This document shows, in pieces, positions 1-6,415 of a stretch of DNA of 34,932 bases. Position numbers and translations under genes: made by a program. How positions within the stretch are numbered: the stretch's first letter is position 1; every line of letters starts with the position of its first letter. This DNA is from Ectobacillus panaciterrae DSM 19096 (lineage in GTDB: Bacteria; Bacillota; Bacilli; Bacillales; Bacillaceae_G): assembly GCF_000430785.1 (NCBI RefSeq), contig NZ_AUMR01000057.1:1-34932 (forward strand), written 5' to 3'. Under the pieces are notes generated by a model. It was not told where the DNA came from, searched no databases, and saw only the letters and a list, made by a program, of their open reading frames with translations.

Positions 1-44
1 AATGCCCTTGCTATCATTCCAATTTCACGAAGAATTTTCTTCAT
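1..44 (-). CDS. MarR-family transcriptional regulator, N-terminal fragment (cut by window edge)
   Basis: Only the first 14 codons are present, reading MKKILREIGMIARA on the minus strand, with a CTAAGGAG ribosome binding site just upstream. This N-terminus resembles MarR-family regulators of Bacillus that begin with a similar ILREIGMIARA helix; that is recall of the family and not a search. Support comes from context: the gene is divergent from a membrane protein, and two palindromes of the MarR operator type lie in the shared promoter region. It probably represses itself and the divergent gene. The rest of the protein lies outside the window. Confidence 0.6.
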   Translation of the reverse strand, partial: MKKILREIGMIARA

Positions 45-64
45 AATTAACTCCTTAGTACATA

Positions 65-133
65 TTTTTGTTGCAAATGCAATAAAAATGGCATATATTA
101 AATTTAACCTAAATTTGTTGCAAATGCAACAAA
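65..133. promoter_or_regulatory. Twin palindromic operators between divergent genes
   Basis: Two copies of an inverted repeat with core TTGCA-AA-TGCAA lie at 65-88 and 114-133. The second is a perfect palindrome over 9-bp arms (TTTGTTGCA / TGCAACAAA); the first has one arm mismatch. The copies are about 48 bp apart, one near each start of the divergent pair. Winged-helix MarR dimers bind palindromes of this size, so autoregulation plus control of the membrane protein gene is the likely use. Confidence 0.6.
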
Positions 134-158
134 AATAATGATAAAGAGGTCGGGTAAA

Positions 159-803
159 GTGAAGTATGTTTTTTATGTATTAGGAATTTTAATATTAACC
201 CTTGGTATTTCTTTCACTATACAATCAAACCTTGGAACTTCACCTTTTGATGCACTTTTGGTAGGACTGTCCATAAATGTGGGACTTACTGTGGGAAGTT
301 GGGAAATAATAATAGCTTTAATATTGATATGTTGTAATTCATTTTTAAAAAGACAAAGACCAGAAGTTTTGGGGTTGTTAACAGCATTTATAACGGGTAT
401 TGGTATTGATATGTGGCTTTTTTTATTGCACAATTTGATAACACCTGAACTATGGTACAGCAAAGTTGTTTGTTTTGGAATCGGCTTAGTTGTTATAGGA
501 TTAGGAACAGCAACATATTTACACACAAATTTTGCACCGATTCCAGTTGACCGATTAACATTAATCATACAAGAATTAACTAGAACAAATATATTTTTTT
601 CGAGAACATTCATTTACCTCGTATTCTTGATAATGGCAATGATTTTAAATGGACCAATTGGTGTTGGAACTTTATTAACCGTTTGTTTAGGGGGACTAAT
701 ACTTAATTACTTTATGCCATTTACTAAAAAAGTATTAGACCGCATATTAACACACTCTAGTACATCACCAAATTATGATAAAGATAAAAAGCATTCAATA
801 TAG
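159..803 (+). CDS. YczE/YyaS/YitT-type integral membrane protein
   Basis: A 214-residue hydrophobic protein with about five membrane segments. It carries the family-like N-terminal pattern of a first helix, then QSNLGTSPFDALLVGLS, which recalls the YczE group of Bacillus membrane proteins. The exact transport or signalling role of this family is not established. The chosen start is GTG at 159, because AAAGAGGT (143-150) sits 8 nt upstream. An in-frame ATG at 138 has no ribosome binding site and nearly touches the second operator. The gene is divergent from the MarR regulator and is probably its target. Confidence 0.75.
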   Translation: MKYVFYVLGILILTLGISFTIQSNLGTSPFDALLVGLSINVGLTVGSWEIIIALILICCNSFLKRQRPEVLGLLTAFITGIGIDMWLFLLHNLITPELWYSKVVCFGIGLVVIGLGTATYLHTNFAPIPVDRLTLIIQELTRTNIFFSRTFIYLVFLIMAMILNGPIGVGTLLTVCLGGLILNYFMPFTKKVLDRILTHSSTSPNYDKDKKHSI

Positions 804-1018
804 ACTGATAAAATTTCAGGAACCGGCACGTATTTTAATTCCTGACGTATCAATGCGGCAAAGGCCGTTCTTCAGTAATGAAAATAAAATATGAGGGAAC
901 TGGTTTCCTTCGTGTGTTTTTCAAAAACGAACGTTTATGGATTAAGATTAGATTAGAAATTTGACTTTAAAATAAAAAAGGAGCTTATAGGTTCGACGTT
1001 TAGACGTATGGAATGAAG

Positions 1019-1094
1019 TTTGGATAATAAAAGAGGGGATTTGGATAATAAACAGCATACTTTGGATAATAAATTGTCTAAATCGGATCATAAA
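1019..1094. repeat. Four-unit repeat with exact 21-bp period
   Basis: TTTGGATAATAAA occurs at 1019-1031, 1040-1052 and 1061-1073, with a diverged fourth unit at 1082-1094. The start-to-start distance is 21 bp each time, while the 8-bp spacers differ. Otherwise the gene-free stretch 804-1231 shows nothing I can assign. The 21-bp spacing could mean seven codons of a decayed repetitive reading frame or two helical turns of DNA. Confidence 0.7.
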
Positions 1095-1231
1095 TGGCTC
1101 GATGACAGGAGGAACGTTCTCAAAATGACGTGAGTATTTCCTTTTTTGTTATATTAGCCAGCAGCTGCACGAATTCGAGAGCTTAAGTATGAAAATGATG
1201 AGAAAATGAAACAGTTTTTATTACATATTAG

Positions 1232-1255
1232 AACAAGACCGCTGACGGTCTTGTT
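1232..1255. terminator. Hairpin terminator after the 57-residue gene
   Basis: Perfect 10-bp stem AACAAGACCG / CGGTCTTGTT with a CTGA loop. It lies just past the stop codon of the minus-strand small gene at 1301-1474; the T-richness on either side is modest. Confidence 0.6.
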
Positions 1256-1300
1256 CCTTGTTTTTCTTTGATCAACTATTACAACAGAGACTCAAATAAA

Positions 1301-1474
1301 TTATCTTGCTGTAACATCTTTAACTGCATCGGAAATACGGTCAACTGCTGCTTTTCCTGCATCTCCAACAGCATCAACTGCATTTTGTACTGCATCGCTC
1401 GCTGCTTCAATCCCGCGTTTTGTTCTGTTACGCCCTTGGTCGATGGCAGATCGATTTCGATTTTGCTCAGTCAT
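1301..1474 (-). CDS. Small helical Ala/Asp-rich protein, possibly forespore-expressed
   Basis: A 57-residue frame beginning MTEQNRNRSAIDQGRNRTK, then an Ala/Val/Asp-rich amphipathic stretch (about residues 22-57) with repeating AVDAVGDA and ISDAVKDV heptad-like units. No cysteines, membrane segment or signal peptide. The ATG is preceded by TAAGGAGGGG at the right distance. A sigma-G/F-like promoter lies 30-60 nt upstream and a terminator follows. The complete promoter-RBS-frame-terminator set is the reason for calling a gene this short. I do not recognise the family; a small spore or DNA-associated protein is a guess from the promoter only. Confidence 0.65.
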   Translation of the reverse strand: MTEQNRNRSAIDQGRNRTKRGIEAASDAVQNAVDAVGDAGKAAVDRISDAVKDVTAR

Positions 1475-1506
1475 TCGTTACCCCTCCTTAAATCGGTTTT
1501 CGACCT

Positions 1507-1536
1507 TAGTATAAGAAAATGTTATTTTATTATACA
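1507..1536 (-). promoter_or_regulatory. Sigma-G/sigma-F-like promoter for the 57-residue gene
   Basis: On the minus strand TGTATA (1536-1531) and TATACTA (1513-1507) are separated by 17 bp. Forespore sigma factors of Bacillus use TGNATA-type -35 and CATACTA-type -10 boxes at this spacing. It reads toward the small gene at 1301-1474. Confidence 0.45.
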
Positions 1537-1601
1537 TACACTAGGGAATATTATAGGATGGGTACAGTATCCATTCATTTGTTTACTTACTACCGATAAT
1601 C

Positions 1602-1782
1602 TATATACAAGTGAATAAAAAAACCGTCTTTTTATAGTGGGGAGAGAGAATCCGACTAAGCGTAGAAGCGGTCAACCCCTTTTCGTGGCCGATGCAGGGA
1701 GAGAGAGAGGGAGGGAGCGCAGTTTCCCTTTTGTTCTACGTGGCAAACGATAGATATGTCGGAATAACAAAGTGGATTTATA
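1602..1782 (+). repeat. Dispersed ~180 bp structured repeat, copy A
   Basis: First of five related intergenic copies (others at 1783, 8083, 19446, 19656). Shared landmarks in order are AAAACCG near the start, a G-rich GGGGAGAGA, ATCCGACTAAGCGTAGAAG, GCGGTCAA, a C-run, a purine-rich hairpin of variable loop, and a trailing CGATAGATATGTCGGAATA. In this copy the hairpin is AGGGA...TCCCTT. No convincing reading frame is conserved between copies. Confidence 0.75.
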
Positions 1783-1951
1783 TATACAAGCGAATAAAAA
1801 AACCGTCTTTTGATAGTGGGGAGAGATGATCCGGCGACGTGGAGAAGCGGTCAAACCTTTGGTTCATGCAAGGGGAAACGAGAGAGAAGAAGCATACCAT
1901 ACTCCCTTTTGGTTGCACATGGACATGTCAAAATTATCATTTATTCATATA
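1783..1951 (+). repeat. Dispersed structured repeat, copy B
   Basis: Directly follows copy A in the same orientation. It belongs to the variant that also includes copy C: after GCGGTCAA both read ACCTTTGGTTCATGCAAGGG-like sequence (CAACCC in C) and end with ACATGGACATGT and ATTATCATT. Confidence 0.75.
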
Positions 1952-2006
1952 TGGGTTATGTAAAGAGAACGATGTATAAACAACGTAATTTGAAGCACCA
2001 TAAAAC

Positions 2007-2027
2007 GGAGGGATATTTTATCCCTCC
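2007..2027. terminator. Perfect hairpin without T-tract
   Basis: GGAGGGATA / TATCCCTCC with a 3-nt loop at the end of the A-B repeat pair. With no following T-run it may be a stem of the repeat region rather than a true terminator. Confidence 0.3.
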
Positions 2028-2060
2028 ACAGAGCTGAAAGCAACCTAGTATATATCCAAA

Positions 2061-2093
2061 CAAAAAGGCTTCAGGAAAGATGAAGTCTTTTTG
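2061..2093. terminator. Bidirectional terminator
   Basis: AAAAAGGCTTCA and TGAAGTCTTTTT pair around a 7-nt loop (one G-T pair), with A-run and T-run on the two sides. It separates the repeat pair from the following small frame. Confidence 0.55.
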
Positions 2094-2267
2094 TCATGCA
2101 GATTATGAAGGAATTCATCAAAATAATTTTAAAAATTTTCTGATAAATCTAAAAAATATGTTGCAAAGAATATTGTTTTATGTGAAAATGAGGGTAAGGA
2201 AGTTCACAATATTGCCACATTTATGCGCGATATTGAATTGACAATGAGAAGGGAGTTTGGATAACTT

Positions 2268-2360
2268 ATGCTAGAATTCGTAGTAGGGATGGCATTGTTT
2301 TCTCCTTTTTTCTTATTACCTGTTATGTTAGATCAGTACTTTAGACGTTCCACACCATAG
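2268..2360 (+). CDS. Possible 30-residue membrane micropeptide
   Basis: ATG-started frame beginning MLEFVVGMALFSPFFLLPVM and ending in a short charged tail. A GGGAG lies 12 nt upstream, slightly far for Bacillus. It has one hydrophobic segment over most of its length. No family recognised. Just before it (about 2133-2264) is another open frame, in a different reading phase, with no good start codon; it reads like a decayed coding remnant. Both calls are weak. Confidence 0.25.
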   Translation: MLEFVVGMALFSPFFLLPVMLDQYFRRSTP

Positions 2361-2518
2361 TCTTTCTTGAAACCCTGAAATGTAAGTGCTTACAATAGAT
2401 ACCCAGTCTAAATAAACTGAAAGGGAATTTAGTGAAAATAATGAATAGGGAAATAGTGTAAGCGGTCTTGTCATTCTAATCAGGATGAACAAGGCCGCTC
2501 ATTGTTGTTGTGAATTTA

Positions 2519-2570
2519 GTGAACTACCACGAACCTAAAGGTATCGTAGTTTTACGCCCACAAATATAAA
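2519..2570 (-). mobile_element. Solo 52-bp IS200/IS605-like terminal hairpin (miniature element)
   Basis: Nearly identical to 20504-20555 and sharing its first ~30 bp with the element end at 34593. It contains the hairpin CCACGA-ACCT / AGGT-A-TCGTGG with one bulged A, the hallmark of IS200/IS605 subterminal hairpins; in this copy a TCGTAG end weakens the stem. Read on the minus strand it runs from TTTAT-ATTTGTGGGCG to GGTAGTTCAC. No transposase is present, so it would be a non-autonomous, palindrome-type miniature copy. Confidence 0.55.
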
Positions 2571-2595
2571 ACTGATTATCCCAAAACGAAAAAAG

Positions 2596-2622
2596 AAAGC
2601 CTTGCTATCACAGCAAGGCTTT
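2596..2622. terminator. Terminator of the DinB gene
   Basis: Perfect 11-bp stem AAAGCCTTGCT / AGCAAGGCTTT with an ATCAC loop. It is followed on the minus strand by a T-rich run and lies about 80 nt past the DinB stop. Confidence 0.75.
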
Positions 2623-2702
2623 TGTCTTAGGAAAGTATATGAATCGTAGATATTTCAAATTCTGGGAAGATGTAAGAACGGAATATATCTTCTTCATTAG
2701 GC

Positions 2703-3197
2703 TTATTCCATTATACGGTGCGTAGGTATCTGCTCGATTTTCAAACCAAATATTTGTGGAGGGTCAATATGATTTGCTTGCATATATGCAGAGAGTTGAC
2801 CTCGATGATGAATTTCATGCTCAGCCATGGCCATTATGATTCTCCATGCACTGACTTCATAGCCTAACAGATTCTTCACTTTCCTCGTTAGTTGCTCATG
2901 CTCTAACTGATGAAGTCCTTCGAGTACGGTATCATGACAAACCTGTAAATAATTCATAGCTTCTTGCATTGTTCTACCTTTATCTGGATCATGCCCATTA
3001 TACTTCCATTCATTTTGTTTGATTGCATGAAAAAACATTAATTCTGTAGAGCCCAGATGTCGAACGATATCGCCAATTGAAAACTTGTCGTCATCTGGAC
3101 GCCAGTCAATTAATGTTTCGGGCAGTACATGCAAATACTTCCATGTTCGCTTTCGAACCCCTTCGAAATTAGAAATTAATTCTTCTTTTGATAACAT
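2703..3197 (-). CDS. DinB-family protein
   Basis: 164 residues with the DinB four-helix fold signature. A first metal-type histidine sits in DIVRHLGSTE (H47) and the paired histidines in MAEHEIHHRGQL (H127 and H131). DinB proteins are metal-binding helical bundles, and some act as thiol-dependent S-transferases, but the substrate here is unknown. AAGGAGG lies 8-9 nt before the ATG at 3197. It is transcribed alone with its own terminator. Confidence 0.8.
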   Translation of the reverse strand: MLSKEELISNFEGVRKRTWKYLHVLPETLIDWRPDDDKFSIGDIVRHLGSTELMFFHAIKQNEWKYNGHDPDKGRTMQEAMNYLQVCHDTVLEGLHQLEHEQLTRKVKNLLGYEVSAWRIIMAMAEHEIHHRGQLSAYMQANHIDPPQIFGLKIEQIPTHRIME

Positions 3198-3250
3198 GTA
3201 ATCTATCCTCCTTTTTGTAATATATTCCCTTTTTTATATGATACAGCTAA

Positions 3251-3640
3251 TATTCAGCTTTAGTCCATAGCAAATTGTACTTCCAACGCTTACCGTCGCT
3301 GCAGAAAATCGAGGATGAATTGATTCGCCAACGCCAAACAATTATTCTACACCTGTGCCGATATGCGGTTGAATTGGAATAGTCGGTTCCGATCAAGATA
3401 AAGACTACGGATGGGTACATGCAACATGTATCCAAACAGTTGACCTATGCTCTGTATGCAGCTGACTATTCAAGATATCTTCCTAAGTGATACGCCTCCT
3501 CCAAAAACTTTTGGTTGTACCTATGCAGGAACGGTTAGCGACACTGTTTGAATGATGACTTTAGGCGTTATTTTAACGGCGGCTATCCAAAAATTTCTGG
3601 ACAATACCTATGTCTTTAATTTCCTTTCAAAGAAGGGCTT
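3251..3640 (+). pseudogene. Decayed coding remnant of unknown identity
   Basis: The stretch 3198-3700 has no intact gene. On the plus strand one frame from 3251 reads protein-like text (…LPSLQKIEDELIRQRQTII), is stopped by TAG at 3380 and continues in the same frame to TGA at 3488. Further protein-like text in another frame follows to about 3640. No start codon with a ribosome binding site is visible. I do not recognise the parent protein; it could equally be chance frames in AT-balanced DNA. Confidence 0.25.
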
Positions 3641-3700
3641 TATTATCTGGATACATTTGCTATGATAAAAGAATGATGTAAGAAGAGAAGGTGTAACAGC

Positions 3701-5170
3701 ATGGAAATTCATTTGGTAGCAAAAGATGAGTTAGAAGCTCAGGGAATTCGGTGGATGCTGGAGTCGCATTTTACCGGAGTCCGGCTGATTCTGTGGGATA
3801 CAATGGAGGAATTTGAAAATGGTATGCAGAAGCAGCGACCTGATCTTGTTATTCTGGATATGGACGGATGGAAGCATGAAAGTGAAAAGTTTGGTGAGCT
3901 GATGCAGCAACATAGCATTCGCTGGTTAGGGATTTCATCTGAGCGAATCTTTCAAACAGCTTATCGCGCGCTCCGTTTTCGTGCGGAAGATGTTTTATTT
4001 CGCCCGTTTTCTCCGGCAGATTTAATCAAACGTATTCAACAACTGCGCTATCAATTGCGAAATGATCAGCGCTACTTTACGAACAATACAACAGAAGAAG
4101 CAGATTCATTCGCCATCGATTACCCTGATCTTTTCTTGACAGAGCGAAAACCCGTCAATCCGATAACGATGGTCGCATTTTTGACTCCTCATTCGGAAAC
4201 GCTTCCTCTTGTATATAGTGCATTGCAACGTTATTCTTTTACTGGAAAGAATCGTATATTTGTTTTATCTAATTTTATTTTATGTGTGCAGGAAACCCAA
4301 GAGGCCGATGTGTTCCAGGAGGAATACCATGCATTTCTTGCGCGCTGGAAAGAGCTGATGGATGAGCCCCTCGCCATTGTGATTAAAGCAGCATCTTCAG
4401 AAGATTCATTAAAAAGAACATATCAGCAAACGCGCCAATTAATGAGGCGAATTTTTTTCGAAGGTTATGATATTATTTTGGCAGAAAATGAACAAATGTC
4501 CTCTCAGGAAATGGACCCATTCCTCACTCCTTTGGAACAGCGTCAGTGGATTGAAATGCTCGAAAAAAGAGATACAAAGGCCATCCGGGATTGGGTGGAG
4601 CGTGAATTCCTGACTTTTCAGCAGCCATATCCCGATCCAGAAATCGTTCGTATTCGCCTTACGAGTGTGCTCGCGCAGATTCGCCGGCATATGAAATCAT
4701 ACAACCTCCAAAGCGCTTCTTGGGAAGCGATGTATCATGAAGTTTTTCAGCAAATTGTACATAAGCCAGTCATTTATCAAATTGTCCAAGAACTGCTTGT
4801 GTTTACAACCCGTTTGCTCCTGCAGGATCATGAGCAATTACAGGAAGGATCGCGCACACTTGTCGAGAAAGCAAGGGAATTGATCGAGTCTAACTATTGG
4901 GATGCCCAGTGGAATTTAGCGGCATGCGCAGATACGCTACGCATCAATAAAAGCACCCTCAGCCGTCGCTTTGCAGCCGAATCCGGCCGGCCGTTTCGCG
5001 ATACGCTGCATCAAGTACGTATTCGAGAGGCTAAACGTCTATTACAGGAAACGGATTTATCATTGGAAGAAGTTGCCCGATTAACGGGCTATTCTCACCA
5101 AACTTATTTTAATGCTAAATTCAAACAGCTTGAAGCATGCACCCCATCAGCTTATCGGTCTGGATTATGA
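3701..5170 (+). CDS. Two-domain regulator: degenerate receiver plus AraC-type HTH
   Basis: 489 residues. Residues 1-120 look like a response-regulator receiver with a phospho-acceptor-like Asp (D53 in LVILDMDGW), but the usual Lys-Pro motif is Arg-Pro (FRPFSP), so phosphorylation is uncertain. The middle region (about 130-380) has no clear domain. Residues 385-489 are an AraC/XylS double HTH (TLRINKSTLSRRFAAESGR, then the second helix region ending SHQTYFNAKFKQ). GAAGGTG precedes the ATG. It sits upstream of hut remnants, and a fragment of its 3' end is duplicated upstream of the intact hutU. This suggests it originally adjoined and controlled hutUIG; that role is inferred. Confidence 0.75.
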   Translation: MEIHLVAKDELEAQGIRWMLESHFTGVRLILWDTMEEFENGMQKQRPDLVILDMDGWKHESEKFGELMQQHSIRWLGISSERIFQTAYRALRFRAEDVLFRPFSPADLIKRIQQLRYQLRNDQRYFTNNTTEEADSFAIDYPDLFLTERKPVNPITMVAFLTPHSETLPLVYSALQRYSFTGKNRIFVLSNFILCVQETQEADVFQEEYHAFLARWKELMDEPLAIVIKAASSEDSLKRTYQQTRQLMRRIFFEGYDIILAENEQMSSQEMDPFLTPLEQRQWIEMLEKRDTKAIRDWVEREFLTFQQPYPDPEIVRIRLTSVLAQIRRHMKSYNLQSASWEAMYHEVFQQIVHKPVIYQIVQELLVFTTRLLLQDHEQLQEGSRTLVEKARELIESNYWDAQWNLAACADTLRINKSTLSRRFAAESGRPFRDTLHQVRIREAKRLLQETDLSLEEVARLTGYSHQTYFNAKFKQLEACTPSAYRSGL

Positions 5171-5490
5171 AAAAAGGCGGTTCAGTTTATACTGAATCGT
5201 TTTTAATTTGATTACAAGTAGAAATGATTTGATATTTTTTGTAAAAGTAACAATAAAAAAGAACAAGTTATAAACTATTTATAAAATAATCATTAAATTA
5301 TAAAATGTTATCAGCATTTCTATTATAAAATGAACATAACACCACAAGGAAGTAGAAAGAAATGAAGGCGATTACAAAAAATAAAGTTGTACGTTATTAA
5401 GGTATAGAATTGCATACTAAAGGCTGACAATAAGAGGTAGTGCTTCGCATGCTGATGCATAATTTAGATCGAGATGCAGCTGAGCGTCCG
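5155..5490 (+). repeat. Duplicated regulator-end / hutU-leader block, copy 1
   Basis: From TCGGTCTGGATTATGA onward this stretch matches 11982 to about 12318 through the terminator, the AT-rich leader and the first ~40 codons of hutU. Copy 1 has drifted and carries stop codons. The match ends near 5490 within a short CTTAGC-like junction. Confidence 0.85.
5178..5205 (+). terminator. Terminator of the AraC-type regulator
   Basis: CGGTTCAGT / ACTGAATCG around TTAT, followed by TTTTT. A near-identical hairpin stands at 12003-12028, part of the duplicated block. Confidence 0.75.
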
Positions 5491-5495
5491 GAAGA
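5362..5495 (+). pseudogene. Broken 5' fragment of hutU
   Basis: Translation from ATG 5362 gives MKAITKNKVVRY, then a stop, then GIELHTKG with stops replacing the WQQ positions, then EVVLRMLMHNLDRDAAE. Residue by residue this parallels the first ~43 residues of the intact urocanate hydratase at 12188. Three in-frame stops and loss of the remaining ~515 codons make it non-functional. The break point falls where hutU-like sequence changes to transporter-leader-like sequence. Confidence 0.85.
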
Positions 5496-5632
5496 CTTAG
5501 CGTATGTTTTCCGCATAATACTACCGGGATCCCTCTAAGGAAAATGGGAGGGGAAATCTTATTAGAAGAATTGGAACAAGCTAATGTTCCATGGTGTAAC
5601 TTTTTCAAAAATCCTGCCTTGCTTGAATAATA
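5496..5632 (+). pseudogene. Broken fragments of the hut-linked MFS transporter
   Basis: 5496-5540 matches the untranslated leader of the MFS gene near 16362-16406 (TAGCGTATGTTTTCCG-like, then GGGATCCCTCTAAGGAAAA). 5547-5630 matches codons inside that gene at 17094-17166, the segment encoding LEESEQANVPWYNFFKNP. The ~690 bp that separate these two segments in the intact gene are missing, so this is a deletion derivative of a second transporter copy. Confidence 0.8.
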
Positions 5633-5659
5633 GAAGAATTACAATGGGAGGGAAATCTT

Positions 5660-6133
5660 TTGGTTAATCAAGTAAATCAACCTAATCAATTCAATGATTT
5701 TTCAATGGGTAAATTAACTTCTTTATTAGCTCTTTTACACAATAGTGAATCTGTTAAAGAAATTGAACAAGAACTCACTTCAAGAGGTTATCAGTATACA
5801 GTGGGAAAAGTCGGAGCCATGGACTTATCCAAAGTAGTCTCTGCGATTGAGACGAGTGCGAAATCAAAGGGTATCGTAAATGCTAATTCTTATAGAGAAG
5901 TCCATGCCCTTTATCATGCTATATTAGAAGCTATACAAGGAGTAGGCAGAGGGACTGTTCAATTTGGGGACATTTTACGTACTGTTGGTTTAACTTTCTC
6001 AATTGTAAGAGGAAATATTGACTTTTCTGGTTACGGTGGAGAATGGATTAGTGTATGTGTATATGGAACAATTGGTGCTCCAAAAAAAGGTTTTGAACAT
6101 GATGCATTAGGATTTGGATTTAATCATATATAA
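5660..6133 (+). CDS. hutP: HutP, hut operon antitermination regulator
   Basis: HutP binds L-histidine and Mg2+ and then wraps UAG-containing leader RNA to stop a terminator forming, which switches on histidine degradation. This 157-residue protein has the family core GKVGAMDLSKVVSAIETS, the YREVHALYHAILEAIQG region and the C-terminal YGTIGAPKKGFEHDALGFG block. The start is TTG 5660, because GGGAGG (5646-5651) sits 8 nt upstream; an ATG at 5705 has no ribosome binding site. The first ~12 residues are Asn/Gln-rich and longer than in B. subtilis. hutH follows after a leader with its own promoter and terminator. Confidence 0.95.
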   Translation: MVNQVNQPNQFNDFSMGKLTSLLALLHNSESVKEIEQELTSRGYQYTVGKVGAMDLSKVVSAIETSAKSKGIVNANSYREVHALYHAILEAIQGVGRGTVQFGDILRTVGLTFSIVRGNIDFSGYGGEWISVCVYGTIGAPKKGFEHDALGFGFNHI

Positions 6134-6173
6134 ATCCACGTTAATTTATTTTAACAATAAATAATATTTTTAA

Positions 6174-6202
6174 TTGACAAAATAATCAGGGAAGTGCATA
6201 AT
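6174..6202 (+). promoter_or_regulatory. Sigma-A promoter between hutP and hutH
   Basis: TTGACA (6174-6179) and CATAAT (6197-6202) with a 17-bp spacer, a near-consensus vegetative promoter. A start near 6209 would place every UAG triplet and the terminator of the hut leader on the transcript. Confidence 0.7.
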
Positions 6203-6207
6203 GTGGT

Positions 6208-6364
6208 TAGACACTTTAGAGAGTATTTTTAGCGCCTTACAGCTTAGTGCATGATAAAATTGTTTGAATTTTTAAGAATCTATTAAAAGCCCATAGTCAA
6301 TTCAGTTTATAGGGGGCTATATCAAAAGAGGAATGTAATTTCTCTTTTGATATAGCCCCTTTTT
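6208..6364 (+). promoter_or_regulatory. hut leader: UAG-rich HutP target and attenuator terminator
   Basis: UAG triplets occur at 6208, 6217, 6230, 6245, 6294 and 6310. They are followed by an 18-bp perfect stem GGGGCTATATCAAAAGAG (6313-6330) and its complement (6342-6359) plus TTTTT. HutP is known to recognise spaced UAG/NAG triplets in the hut leader and block such a terminator when histidine is present. The exact triplet set used here is not decidable by eye. Confidence 0.7.
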
Positions 6365-6415
6365 GTGTTCATTGGGCAAGATATCATTTTCTAAAGATAA
6401 AAAGGAGCGATTATA

